Assembly: GCF_014649115.1 (NCBI RefSeq)
Contig: NZ_BMSK01000010.1
Span: 124,001 to 188,000, forward strand
DNA from: Streptomyces eurythermus
Lineage (GTDB): Bacteria; Actinomycetota; Actinomycetes; Streptomycetales; Streptomycetaceae
Reading direction: 5' to 3'
DNA length: 64,000 bases
The notes under the pieces: generated by a model
Database searches by the model: none
What the model saw: the letters and a program-made list of their open reading frames with translations, nothing else
Told to the model about the DNA's origin: nothing
Position numbers and translations under genes: made by a program
Shown: piece by piece, positions 9,330 through 18,216 of the stretch
How positions within the stretch are numbered: the stretch's first letter is position 1
How the letters are laid out: the number at the start of each line of letters is the position of its first letter

Positions 9330-11107
9330 TCGGCGTGGCACCGCCGGACCACGACCCGGCGGCCCCGACGACCGCCACCACCCTGCCCGTCGGCGCCGCC
9401 GCGACCGTGCGCGCCTACGTCACCGAGCTGTTCCGACGGCACCGCCGGGCCTTCCTGCTGCTCATCGCCGTCAACACGGTGGCCGTGATCGCTTCCATGG
9501 CGGGCCCGTACCTGCTCGGCGGGCTGGTCGAGCGGGTGTCGGACGAGGCCCGGGAACTCCACCTGGGGCTGACCGCCGGGCTGTTCGTGCTGGCGCTCAC
9601 CGTGCAGGCCGTGTTCGTCCGGCAGGTACGGCTGCGGGGCGCGATGCTCGGCGAGCGCATGCTGGCCGACCTGCGCGAGGACTTCCTCGTCCGGTCCGTG
9701 GGGCTGCCGCCGGGCGTGCTGGAACGGGCGGGCACCGGCGACCTGCTCTCCCGTATCACCACCGACATCGACCGGCTGGCCAACGCCATGCGCGAGGCCG
9801 TACCGCAGCTGGCCATCGGTGTCGTGTGGGCCCTGTTGCTGCTCGGCGGGCTGGTGGTGACGGCGCCGCCGCTGGCCGCTGCCGTGCTGCTCGCCGTGCC
9901 CGTCCTGGTGATCGGCTGCCGCTGGTACTTCAAGCGGGCCCCGTCCGGCTACCGCTCGGAAGCCGCCGGGTACGCCGCCGTCGCCGCCGCGCTCGCCGAG
10001 ACCGTGGACGCGGGCCACACCATCGAGGCGCACCGCCTCGGCGCCCGCCGCGTGGCCCTGTCCGAACAGCGGATTTCCCAGTGGGTCGCGTGGGAGAGGT
10101 ACACGCTCTGGCTCCGCTCCGTGCTCTTCCCGGTCATCAACACCGTCCACCTCCTCGTGCTCGGCTCGGTCCTGATGATCGGCGGGGTGTTCGTGCTGCG
10201 GGGCTGGATAGGAGTGGGCCAGCTGACCACCGGCGCCCTCATCGCGCAGATGCTGGTCGACCCGGTCAACCTGATCCTGCGCTGGTACGACGAGGTGCAG
10301 GTCGCCCAGGTGTCGCTGGCCCGCCTGGTCGGTGTCCGGGACATCGAGCCGGACGCCGGGGACGCGGCGCTGGTCCCCGAGGGACGGGTGATGGACGCCG
10401 ACCGGGTGCGCTTCGGCTACCGGGAAGGTGTCGACGTGCTGCGCGAGGTCTCCCTGCGGGTCGCTCCGGGCACCCGGATGGCCCTCGTCGGCCCGTCCGG
10501 TGCGGGCAAGTCCACCCTGGGCCGGCTGCTCGCCGGGATCTACGCGCCCCGGGACGGCCGGGTCACCCTGGGGGGCGCGGAGCTGTCCCGGATGCCCGCC
10601 GAGCGCGTCCGCGCGCAGGTCGCCCTGGTCAACCAGGAGCACCATGTCTTCGTGGGCTCCCTGCGCGACAACCTCCTGCTGGCCCGCACCGACGCCACGG
10701 ACGCCGAGCTGTGGGCGGCCCTCGGCGCGGTCGACGCGGACGGCTGGGCGCGGGCCCTGGACGACGGCCTGGACACCGAGGTCGGCTCCGGCGGTCTCGC
10801 GCTGACCCCGGCACAGGCACAGCAGATCGCGCTGGCCCGGCTGGTGCTCGCCGATCCGCACACGCTGGTCCTGGACGAGGCGACCTCGCTGCTCGACCCT
10901 CGCGCGGCCCGCCATCTGGAACGCTCCCTGGCGCGGGTCCTCGACGGCCGCACCGTGGTGGCCATCGCCCACCGGCTGCACACCGCCCATGACGCCGACG
11001 TGATCGCCGTCGTCGAGAACGGCCGGATCAGCGAGCTGGGCAGCCACGAGGAGCTGGTCGCGGCGGAGGGTGCGTACGCGGCCCTCTGGCGCTCCTGGCA
11101 CGGGTGA
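9326..11107 (+). CDS. ABC exporter subunit B with canonical Walker A and degenerate signature
   Basis: 593 aa half-transporter whose start codon overlaps the stop of the preceding subunit (ATGA), giving translational coupling. The membrane domain covers about residues 30-320. The NBD has a canonical P-loop GPSGAGKST, Walker B LVLDEATSLLD and H-loop AIAHRL, but the signature LSGGQ is replaced by LTPAQAQQ. Paired with subunit A, one composite site is fully canonical (Walker motifs of B, signature of A) and the other is disabled on both faces. This complementary loss strongly supports an obligate heterodimer. Confidence 0.92.
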   Translation: MIGVAPPDHDPAAPTTATTLPVGAAATVRAYVTELFRRHRRAFLLLIAVNTVAVIASMAGPYLLGGLVERVSDEARELHLGLTAGLFVLALTVQAVFVRQVRLRGAMLGERMLADLREDFLVRSVGLPPGVLERAGTGDLLSRITTDIDRLANAMREAVPQLAIGVVWALLLLGGLVVTAPPLAAAVLLAVPVLVIGCRWYFKRAPSGYRSEAAGYAAVAAALAETVDAGHTIEAHRLGARRVALSEQRISQWVAWERYTLWLRSVLFPVINTVHLLVLGSVLMIGGVFVLRGWIGVGQLTTGALIAQMLVDPVNLILRWYDEVQVAQVSLARLVGVRDIEPDAGDAALVPEGRVMDADRVRFGYREGVDVLREVSLRVAPGTRMALVGPSGAGKSTLGRLLAGIYAPRDGRVTLGGAELSRMPAERVRAQVALVNQEHHVFVGSLRDNLLLARTDATDAELWAALGAVDADGWARALDDGLDTEVGSGGLALTPAQAQQIALARLVLADPHTLVLDEATSLLDPRAARHLERSLARVLDGRTVVAIAHRLHTAHDADVIAVVENGRISELGSHEELVAAEGAYAALWRSWHG

Positions 11108-11560
11108 GGACCGGACGGGGGTGCGGGAGGGCACGCCCGCGGGGGACGGCCTCCTGGGAAAGGTGGCAGAGGCCGGCCGCCCGGGGGTGCGCGCGGGGGC
11201 GCCGGCCGTGATGACGGGGGTCGATCCGGCAAGGGCGCAGGCGCCTGACGCCATGGCCGCAGACGGCGCCCCTCCAGCTCCGGTCCGGAGCCCCGTGAGA
11301 GCGGGGCGGCGGGTCCCTCGGGTTGCCGCGCTCCGATGCCCGGTGGGCTCCGTCCGGACCCGTGGCGCGGCTGCGCGCTCGGCCCCGGGGCCGTGCCGTT
11401 GCGCGGTGCCGATCCGGGGTGGAAGGCTGGAAAGCGGCAGCGGCCCGGGGCGCGCCCGGGGACCAGCCGGTTCACGGCGTGGGACGCCCGTGCCGCGCGT
11501 GCCGACGGCTCGCCGTCCGCTGCGGCGGCATCCGGCCGTCCTCACCATCTGGAGGTAGTC
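11108..11560. other. 453-bp intergenic region, no gene seen
   Basis: Very GC-rich, with frames open on both strands but Pro/Arg/Gly-rich low-complexity translations and no credible start. A short palindrome CTCCGGTCCGGAG lies near 11280. The 3' end carries GGAGG at 11551 for the next gene. Confidence 0.6.
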
Positions 11561-12031
11561 GTGGACAACGCCGACGGTTGGGGGGATGACGTCTACCAGC
11601 CCGATCCCTCGGAGATCCGGGAGGACTCGGGGGTGCTCGACGTCGAGGACACCCTGGACTTCGACGGCGTCGCCGACCCCCTCGACCGCGGCTGGTCCCC
11701 TCCCGAGCGACCGTGGGCGGTGGAACACGTCGGTGTGACGGCGGCCGAACGCCAGGCGGGCGAGACCCTCGACCAGCGGCTCGCCGAGGAGCTGCCCGAT
11801 CTCCCCGCGCCCGACGGTGACGGAATCGGGGACTGCGAGGGCACCGACGGGGAACCCCTCGACAATGAGGTCGGCAACTTCCGGTCCGGCCGGCTGGTGG
11901 CACCCGACGAGGGCGCGCACGAGGACGACGAGGCCGCGCTCGTCGCCACCGACGTCGGCATCGACGGGGCGGCCGCCTCCGCCGAGGAGGCCGCGGTGCA
12001 CATCGTCGACGAGGACGCCCTCCCCGGCTGA
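11561..12031 (+). CDS. DUF5709-family acidic protein
   Basis: 156 aa, strongly acidic, without signal peptide or membrane segment. It fits a conserved actinobacterial family annotated DUF5709: start MDNADGWGDDVYQP, then the ERPWAVEHVGVTAAEQ-like block (here VTAAERQAGETLDQRLAEE), and the C-terminal GRLVAPDEGAHEDDE and DVGIDGAAASAEEAAVH. Function unknown; the composition suggests a soluble, partly disordered protein. GTG start with GGAGG six bases upstream. The ribosomal protein L31B gene follows after 51 bp and may be cotranscribed. Confidence 0.82.
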   Translation: MDNADGWGDDVYQPDPSEIREDSGVLDVEDTLDFDGVADPLDRGWSPPERPWAVEHVGVTAAERQAGETLDQRLAEELPDLPAPDGDGIGDCEGTDGEPLDNEVGNFRSGRLVAPDEGAHEDDEAALVATDVGIDGAAASAEEAAVHIVDEDALPG

Positions 12032-12082
12032 GCCGGACAGTCCGGACGCCTCCGTCCCGACCCTCCGTCCCGAGGAGCCGCC

Positions 12083-12346
12083 ATGCAGCAGGACAAGCAC
12101 CCCGACTACCACCCCGTGGTCTTCCGCGACCGCGCCGCCGGGTACGCCTTTCTCACAAGGTCCACCGCACAGAGCGAACAGACCATCGAGTGGGACGACG
12201 GCCAGAGCTACCCGGTGATCGACGTGGAGATCTCCTCGGAGAGCCACCCCTTCTACACCGGCAAGGCGCGTACGGTCGACACCGAAGGCCGCATCGCCCG
12301 CTTCGAACGCCGGTACGGCACGGCGGACGCGGGCGAGTCGGACTGA
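12083..12346 (+). CDS. rpmE2: 50S ribosomal protein L31 type B
   Basis: 87 aa. The sequence (MQQDKHPDYHPVVFRD, then VEISSESHPFYTGKA and RFERRYG) is the zinc-free C-minus form of L31, lacking the CxxC pairs of type A. In Streptomyces such paralogues are normally derepressed by Zur when zinc is short and replace the zinc-containing copy on the ribosome. No convincing Zur box was seen in the 51-bp gap upstream, so control may sit before the DUF5709 gene or be absent. Other Zur-controlled paralogues (L33, L28, S14) are not adjacent. A hairpin directly follows the stop. Confidence 0.95.
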   Translation: MQQDKHPDYHPVVFRDRAAGYAFLTRSTAQSEQTIEWDDGQSYPVIDVEISSESHPFYTGKARTVDTEGRIARFERRYGTADAGESD

Positions 12347-12367
12347 TCCGGCGCTCTCCGCCGGATC
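12345..12367 (+). terminator. Hairpin at the end of rpmE2
   Basis: Nine-bp perfect stem GATCCGGCG/CGCCGGATC with a CTCTC loop, starting inside the stop codon. No U-tract, as usual in Streptomyces. Confidence 0.55.
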
Positions 12368-12507
12368 GCGGGCCACCGCCGGGGAACCGGCCCGTTCACG
12401 GCCCGGGCCGGAGGACGCCTGCGAACCTCCGCCTCGCCCTGCTGTCCCGGCCCGGGCGGGGCCTGCCCGATCCGTGCCCGGATCGCGAGCCGGTGCCGTC
12501 GGCTTGG

Positions 12508-13302
12508 TCAGATCACATTGAGGGCCGCGGCGCAGCCGACCCCGCCGAGCAGCATGAACGTCGGCATCAGCACCTTGAGCTCGATCCAGCTGCCCGCCCG
12601 GAACCGCATCGCCTTCGGCGGCCCCACCGGGTACCAGCGCTTGCGGCCCACCGGGATCGGCCACAGGATCGGGCAACCGGACACGGTCAGCGCGTCCCCG
12701 ATGTCGTGCACCAGCGCACCGAGCACGACCGGCAGCCCCAGCCACAGGTACTCCTGCCCCGGCGCGGTGAACAGCCAGTCGGAACCATGGCCCGGCTTGT
12801 CCAGCACTCCGGCCAGGATCCACGCGCTGGTCGCCGCCAGCAGCCAGACCAGGACATCGCTGCTGGAGCCGCGTGCCGCCCGCCACAGCAGACCTTCGAT
12901 CGCCAGCACCATGTGCACGAAGAGGATCGCCAGCACCCCCCAGCGGCCCCCGGTGATCGCGACGGCGGAGCAGCCCGCACCGATCAGGACGGCCCACACC
13001 CAGGTGTGCGTCAGCGTGCGGTGTCCGCCGGAGCGGCGCGGGTCGCCCTGCTTCCTGGTCGCCTTGTAGACCGTGTACGAGAGTTTGTCCACGATCTCGC
13101 AGATCCCACGGGACAGCGGCCCGAAGGCCCGCGAGATGGTGGCCGCCTTGTGGTCGAGGTCCGGGGCGAGCGCGGCGCCGGCGCAGATCAGGGCGCCGCA
13201 GAGGAGGACCGGCCAGGGCATGGGATGTCCGGCCGCCGCTGTGGCGGCTCCCACCCCCAGCCAGGCAGCGGCCCCCGACAGTGAGTGTGCTGGTCCCATC
13301 AT
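12508..13302 (-). CDS. Membrane-bound metal-dependent hydrolase family (YdjM-like)
   Basis: 264 aa with several hydrophobic helices (AAWLGVGAATAAAG, VLLCGALICAGAALAPD, the WAVLIGAGCSAVAI stretch, VLVWLLAATSAWILAGVL). The conserved polar motifs of the YdjM/DUF457 family are present: GPAHSLSG near the start, APDLDHKAAT, GGHRTLTHTW and VHDIGDALT, whose His/Asp residues could bind metal. Role in the cell is not established. ATG codons at 13302 and 13299 are both possible after GGGAAG; an in-frame ATG at 13320 has a poorly spaced ribosome site. Confidence 0.8.
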   Translation of the reverse strand: MMGPAHSLSGAAAWLGVGAATAAAGHPMPWPVLLCGALICAGAALAPDLDHKAATISRAFGPLSRGICEIVDKLSYTVYKATRKQGDPRRSGGHRTLTHTWVWAVLIGAGCSAVAITGGRWGVLAILFVHMVLAIEGLLWRAARGSSSDVLVWLLAATSAWILAGVLDKPGHGSDWLFTAPGQEYLWLGLPVVLGALVHDIGDALTVSGCPILWPIPVGRKRWYPVGPPKAMRFRAGSWIELKVLMPTFMLLGGVGCAAALNVI

Positions 13303-13447
13303 GGCCGCTTCCCGCCCCATTCCTCGTGTCGCGCTGCCCAGTTGACCTGGTGCGCTGACGCCTCGCCGGCCACACAGCGTAGCTTCCATGATCTTCGTAG
13401 CCGCAGCCGATTCCCCGCTCGGGCGGTGGGCCAGGCAAGATGGGGGC

Positions 13448-15961
13448 GTGACCCTCATCGATCAGCTGCCGCCGACCGCCGACCCCGACGCCCTGTACGA
13501 GGCTTTCGAGTCCTGGGCCCAGGAGCGCGGCCTCACCCTCTATCCCCACCAGGAGGAGGCGCTGATCGAGGTGGTCTCCGGGGCGAACGTGATCGTGTCG
13601 ACGCCCACCGGATCCGGCAAGAGCATGATCGCCGCGGGCGCGCACTTCGCCGCGCTGGCCCGGGACGAGGTCACCTTCTACACGGCACCGATCAAGGCCC
13701 TGGTGTCGGAGAAGTTCTTCGAGCTGTGCAAGCTCTTCGGCACCGAGAACGTCGGCATGCTCACCGGCGACGCCTCCGTGAACGCCGACGCGCCCGTCAT
13801 CTGCTGCACCGCCGAGGTGCTGGCGTCGATCGCGCTGCGGGACGGCAAGCACGCGGACGTCGGCCAGGTCGTCATGGACGAGTTCCACTTCTACGCCGAG
13901 GGGGACCGCGGCTGGGCCTGGCAGATCCCGCTGCTGGAACTCCCCCAGGCTCAGTTCATCCTGATGTCGGCCACTTTGGGCGATGTGTCCTTCTTCGAGA
14001 AGGATCTCACCCGCCGTACCGGCCGCCCCACCTCGGTGGTCCGCTCCGCGACCCGCCCGGTGCCCCTGTCCTACGAGTACAAGCTGACCCCGCTCACCGA
14101 GACGCTCACCGACCTGCTGGAGAGCAAGCAGGCCCCGGTGTACATCGTGCACTTCACGCAGGCGCAGGCTGTGGAGCGGGCGCAGGCGCTGATGAGCATC
14201 AACATGTGCTCGCGCGAGGAGAAGGACCAGATCGCCGAGCTGATCGGCAACTTCCGCTTCACCACCAAGTTCGGCCGCAACCTCTCCCGCTACGTACGGC
14301 ACGGCATCGGTGTGCACCACGCCGGCATGCTGCCCAAGTACCGGCGTCTGGTGGAGAAGCTCGCCCAGGCCGGACTGCTGAAGGTCATCTGCGGCACGGA
14401 CACGCTCGGCGTGGGCGTCAACGTACCCATCCGCACGGTGCTGTTCACGGCGCTGACCAAGTACGACGGCAGCCGGGTGCGCACCCTGCGGGCCCGTGAG
14501 TTCCACCAGATCGCGGGCCGGGCCGGCCGGGCCGGTTTCGACACCGCGGGGCTGGTGGTCGCGCAGGCGCCGGAGCACGTCATCGAGAACGAGAAGGCGC
14601 TGGCGAAGGCGGGCGACGACCCGAAGAAGCGGCGCAAGGTGGTGCGCAAGAAGGCGCCGGAGGGCTTTGTCGGCTGGACCGAGAACACCTTCCAGAAGCT
14701 GATCGAGTCGGAACCGGAGCCGCTGACCTCGCGTTTCCGGGTGACGCACACGATGCTGCTGTCGGTGATCGCCCGTCCGGGCAACGCGTTCGAGGCGATG
14801 CGCCACCTCCTGGAGGACAACCACGAGCCGCGCAAGCAGCAGCTGCGGCACATCCGCCGGGCCATCGCGATCTACCGCTCGCTGCTCGACGGCGGGATCG
14901 TCGAGAAGCTCGACAAGCCCGATGCCGAGGGCCGTATCGTCCGGCTCACGGTCGATCTCCAGCAGGACTTCGCGCTGAACCAGCCGCTGTCCACGTTCGC
15001 GCTGGCGGCGTTCGAACTCCTCGACCCCGAGTCGCCGTCCTACGCCCTCGACATGGTCTCCGTGGTCGAGTCCACCCTGGACGACCCGCGGCAGATCCTC
15101 GTCGCCCAGCAGAACAAGGCGCGCGGCGAGGCCGTGGCCGCGATGAAGGCGGACGGGGTCGACTACGAGGAGCGCATGGAGCGCCTTCAGGACATCACGT
15201 ACCCGAAGCCGCTGGAAGAACTGCTCTTCCACGCCTACAACACCTACCGCAAGAGCCACCCGTGGGTCGGCGACCACCCGCTGTCGCCGAAGTCGGTCGT
15301 CCGGGACATGTACGAGCGGGCGATGTCCTTCACGGAGCTGGTGTCCTTCTACGAGCTGGCCCGCACCGAGGGCATCGTGCTGCGTTACCTCGCCAGCGCC
15401 TACAAGACCCTGGACCACACCATCCCGGACGACCTGAAGTCCGAGGACCTGCAGGACCTGATCGAGTGGCTGGGCGAGATGGTGCGCCAGGTGGACTCCA
15501 GCCTGCTGGACGAGTGGGAGCAGCTCGCCAACCCGGAGGAGATGACCGCCGAGGAGGCCCAGGAGAAGGCCGACGAGGTCAAGCCGGTCACGACCAACGC
15601 CCGCGCCTTCCGGGTCCTCGTCCGCAACGCCATGTTCCGCCGCGTGGAGCTGGCCGCCCTGGACCAGGTCGAGGAACTGGGCGAGCTGGACGCCGAGTCC
15701 GGCTGGGACGCCGACGCCTGGGGCGAGGCGATGGACAAGTACTGGGACGAGTACGACGATCTCGGCACCGGTCCCGACGCCCGTGGTCCCAAGCTCCTTG
15801 TCATCAAGGAGGAGCCGGAGAACGGCCTCTGGCGCGTCCGTCAGATCTTCGACGACCCGAACGGTGACCACGACTGGGGCATCAGCGCGGAGATCGACCT
15901 CGTGGCCTCCGACGCCGAGGGCCGTGCGGTCGTCCGTGTCACCGACGTCGGCCAGCTGTGA
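13448..15961 (+). CDS. DEAD/DEAH-box RNA helicase with DUF3516-type C-terminal region
   Basis: 837 aa from GTG at 13448. Superfamily 2 motifs appear in order: Walker A STPTGSGKS (about residue 55), TAPIKALVSEKF (Ia), motif II DEFHFY, motif III MSATLGD, and motif VI QIAGRAGRAGFD near residue 360. The arrangement is Ski2/Mtr4-like, with a DEFH box. The C-terminal 400 residues (PKPLEELLFHAYNTYRKSHPWV, acidic EEMTAEEAQEKADE) match the region that actinobacterial annotations call DUF3516. Probably an RNA helicase in RNA processing or decay. The stop is 40 bp before a thioesterase gene on the same strand. Confidence 0.9.
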   Translation: MTLIDQLPPTADPDALYEAFESWAQERGLTLYPHQEEALIEVVSGANVIVSTPTGSGKSMIAAGAHFAALARDEVTFYTAPIKALVSEKFFELCKLFGTENVGMLTGDASVNADAPVICCTAEVLASIALRDGKHADVGQVVMDEFHFYAEGDRGWAWQIPLLELPQAQFILMSATLGDVSFFEKDLTRRTGRPTSVVRSATRPVPLSYEYKLTPLTETLTDLLESKQAPVYIVHFTQAQAVERAQALMSINMCSREEKDQIAELIGNFRFTTKFGRNLSRYVRHGIGVHHAGMLPKYRRLVEKLAQAGLLKVICGTDTLGVGVNVPIRTVLFTALTKYDGSRVRTLRAREFHQIAGRAGRAGFDTAGLVVAQAPEHVIENEKALAKAGDDPKKRRKVVRKKAPEGFVGWTENTFQKLIESEPEPLTSRFRVTHTMLLSVIARPGNAFEAMRHLLEDNHEPRKQQLRHIRRAIAIYRSLLDGGIVEKLDKPDAEGRIVRLTVDLQQDFALNQPLSTFALAAFELLDPESPSYALDMVSVVESTLDDPRQILVAQQNKARGEAVAAMKADGVDYEERMERLQDITYPKPLEELLFHAYNTYRKSHPWVGDHPLSPKSVVRDMYERAMSFTELVSFYELARTEGIVLRYLASAYKTLDHTIPDDLKSEDLQDLIEWLGEMVRQVDSSLLDEWEQLANPEEMTAEEAQEKADEVKPVTTNARAFRVLVRNAMFRRVELAALDQVEELGELDAESGWDADAWGEAMDKYWDEYDDLGTGPDARGPKLLVIKEEPENGLWRVRQIFDDPNGDHDWGISAEIDLVASDAEGRAVVRVTDVGQL

Positions 15962-16001
15962 GCCTTTCACGGCCAGTGGCAAGCCAAGGAGAAACCCATC
16001 G

Positions 16002-16868
16002 ATGACGAATCCGGCCGAGAGACTGGTCGACCTGCTCGACCTGGAGCAGATAGAGGTCAACATCTTCCGTGGCCGCAGCCCGCAGGAGTCCCTCCAGCGG
16101 GTCTTCGGCGGCCAGGTGGCCGGCCAGGCGCTGGTCGCCGCCGGCCGCACCACGGACGGCGATCGCCCGGTGCACTCACTGCACGCGTACTTCCTGCGCC
16201 CCGGCCGGCCGGGCGTGCCGATCGTGTACCAGGTGGAACGGGTCCGCGACGGGCGTTCCTTCACGACACGCCGGGTCACGGCCGTGCAGCAGGGCCGCAC
16301 GATCTTCAATCTGACCGCCTCCTTTCACAAGCCTGAGGAAGGACCTTTCGAGCACCAGCTGCCGCCGGCCCGTGAGGTGCCGCACCCGGAGTCGCTGCCG
16401 ACGGTCTCGGAGGAGATCCGCAAGCATCTGGGCACGCTGCCGGAGCAGTTGGAACGGATGGCGCGCCGCCAGCCCTTCGACATCCGCTACGTCGACCGGC
16501 TGCGCTGGAACGCCGAGGAGATCGAGGGGGCCGAGCCGCGCAGCGCCGTGTGGATGCGCGCGGTGGGACCGCTGGGCGACGATCCCCTGGTGCACACCTG
16601 CGCGCTGACCTATGCCAGCGACATGACCCTCCTGGACGCGGTCCGCATCCCGGTGGAGCCGCTGTGGGGTCCGCGCAACTTCGACCTGGCCTCGCTGGAC
16701 CACGCCATGTGGTTCCACCGGCCCTTCCGCGCGGACGAGTGGTTCCTCTACGACCAGGAGTCCCCGATCGCCGTCGGCGGGCGTGGGCTGGCCCGCGGGC
16801 GCATCTACGACCTGGAGGGACGACTGCTCGTATCGGTCGTCCAGGAAGGTCTGTTCCGGGCGCTGTAG
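16002..16868 (+). CDS. tesB: Acyl-CoA thioesterase II (TesB-type)
   Basis: 288 aa, the standard length for TesB double-hotdog enzymes. Hallmarks: FRGRSPQESLQRVFGGQVAGQALVAA at the N-terminus, VHSLHAYFLRPG, VERVRDGRSFTTRRV, and in the second hotdog DHAMWFHRPFRADEW and RGLARGRIYDLEGRL. The catalytic triad of the family (Asp in the second half, Gln and Thr/Ser) fits the conserved segments. It hydrolyses medium to long acyl-CoA esters. It follows the helicase gene by 40 bp with AAGGAG upstream of the ATG, so the two may be cotranscribed. Confidence 0.93.
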   Translation: MTNPAERLVDLLDLEQIEVNIFRGRSPQESLQRVFGGQVAGQALVAAGRTTDGDRPVHSLHAYFLRPGRPGVPIVYQVERVRDGRSFTTRRVTAVQQGRTIFNLTASFHKPEEGPFEHQLPPAREVPHPESLPTVSEEIRKHLGTLPEQLERMARRQPFDIRYVDRLRWNAEEIEGAEPRSAVWMRAVGPLGDDPLVHTCALTYASDMTLLDAVRIPVEPLWGPRNFDLASLDHAMWFHRPFRADEWFLYDQESPIAVGGRGLARGRIYDLEGRLLVSVVQEGLFRAL

Positions 16869-16899
16869 CCCCCGCGGCCAGGGCTCCGCGGCGAGGCCT

Positions 16900-18090
16900 T
16901 CAGACCCGTGCGGACCCTGTGCGCCGTGGGCTTCTCCGCCGGAGCCAGGCCCGCAGACCGCGGGCCGGCCGCTGCGGACCGGGCTGTGCCCGCCCGTGAC
17001 CCCGGGGCGCGGTCGGCGCCGCCGGCCGCACCGCCGGCCTGGTGGCCGACATCGGCTCGGGGGGCCTTACCACCGGCGCGCAAGACCGTGCCGTCGGCCA
17101 CGTGGGCCGTGCCGACGGCTCCTCGGTCCGCGCGGCCGGCTCCGTGAGGCGTCGCGTCAACTCCGAGGAGGAGCTGTCCGGTCCCGGGGACGATGCCGTG
17201 GGCTTCGGGAACCTCGTCGTCTCCTCCGCGGGTCCCGTCACCGTGCGGGCCATCGGCGGGATGGGCCGTGGAGCCGTGCGGATCACCGGCGGGATGGCAC
17301 GGGCGGCCGGGCGCGCGACGGGTGAGACGCTGCGGGCCTCCGCGACCAGGCGCGCCAGCTCGCTGCGCAGCCAGCCGATCTCGTCCGCGTCCTGCGCCGT
17401 CGTGATCCGCTCGGCTGCGTGCGTGGCCGGCGATCCGGGAACGCCGTACCCGGGTGGCATGGGCCGGAACCGGTTCAGCTGCGCCCGTTCGTACGGATCC
17501 TTGACGATGTCCGCGACGTCGACGGGCGTGAGGAAGGCGGCCACGGCCCCGGCACGGGCCCAGGGGCCCTCGGCCCGCCGGAGCAGGAGTCCCAGATGGC
17601 GTCCGCGCCAGTTGCGTGCCCGCAGGTCCACTCCCGCCGCCAGCTGGCCGCGCAGCGTCTCCGGCGTACGCCCCTTGAGCAGGTGCGCGTTCTCCGCTCC
17701 GGTCGCGAACTGGCGTAGTTCTTCCGCCAGGTAGAGCCAGACCACGGCTCGGTAGCGGTTGAGGTAGAACGTGGCGGGCACGAGCAGGCCCAGGCGGGCG
17801 AGCCGACTGAACCTGCCGGCCGGGATCTCCATGAGGGCGGCCCCCTCGGCCGTCCCCACGACCCGCACCCGGTCAAGGAGGGAGTCGGGGAAACCGTCCT
17901 GGGCGCGGACACGCTCGATCTCCGCGCGTTCCACGCGACGGCCCCCTCCCCCGCCCTCGTCGGGCACGGTGCGGATGCAGCCGAGCTGCACGGCGCGGTC
18001 GAAATCGCCACGCCCGAGCCCCAGTTCGCGGGCGGCTTGGCTCGGCTTGCAGGTGTTGGAGCGGGTGGGATCGAAAAGGTCGGCCGACAT
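16900..18090 (-). CDS. Helix-turn-helix-like hypothetical protein (probably DUF6397)
   Basis: 396 aa. The N-terminal part (about residues 10-240) is well conserved in style: KPSQAARELGLGRGDFDRAVQLGCI looks like a MerR-like or excisionase-type helix-turn-helix, followed by ALMEIPAGRFSRLARLGLLVPATFYLNRYRAVVWLYLAEELRQF. The C-terminal 150 residues are Pro/Ala/Arg-rich and probably disordered. Streptomyces homologues are annotated DUF6397 as far as I recall. GGGGGAG precedes the ATG at 18090. The upstream gap carries a DnaA-box-like sequence. Confidence 0.78.
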   Translation of the reverse strand: MSADLFDPTRSNTCKPSQAARELGLGRGDFDRAVQLGCIRTVPDEGGGGGRRVERAEIERVRAQDGFPDSLLDRVRVVGTAEGAALMEIPAGRFSRLARLGLLVPATFYLNRYRAVVWLYLAEELRQFATGAENAHLLKGRTPETLRGQLAAGVDLRARNWRGRHLGLLLRRAEGPWARAGAVAAFLTPVDVADIVKDPYERAQLNRFRPMPPGYGVPGSPATHAAERITTAQDADEIGWLRSELARLVAEARSVSPVARPAARAIPPVIRTAPRPIPPMARTVTGPAEETTRFPKPTASSPGPDSSSSELTRRLTEPAARTEEPSARPTWPTARSCAPVVRPPEPMSATRPAVRPAAPTAPRGHGRAQPGPQRPARGLRAWLRRRSPRRTGSARV

Positions 18091-18181
18091 GGTCGTACTC
18101 CCCCGTGGAGTCCTTGGCTCACGCCCTGTGCGTTCGCCGTGCACCCACCGTAGCCGGTTCTGCGCCAGCTCGTTCCGGGCC

Positions 18182-18190
18182 TGTGGATAA
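18182..18190 (-). promoter_or_regulatory. DnaA-box-like sequence
   Basis: TGTGGATAA, the exact reverse complement of the classical TTATCCACA box, in the 126-bp gap between the divergently spaced starts/ends of the HTH protein and LC7 genes. A single box, so function is uncertain. Confidence 0.35.
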
Positions 18191-18216
18191 CTCCACGGGG
18201 GCAGAAAAACCGCAGG

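Noticed and set aside
8426..16309. A very long open frame on the minus strand across the ABC exporter, L31 and helicase genes
   Set aside because: It is the antisense shadow of high-GC coding sequence; the translation is rich in Arg/Ala/Val/Gly without domains and opposes well supported plus-strand genes.
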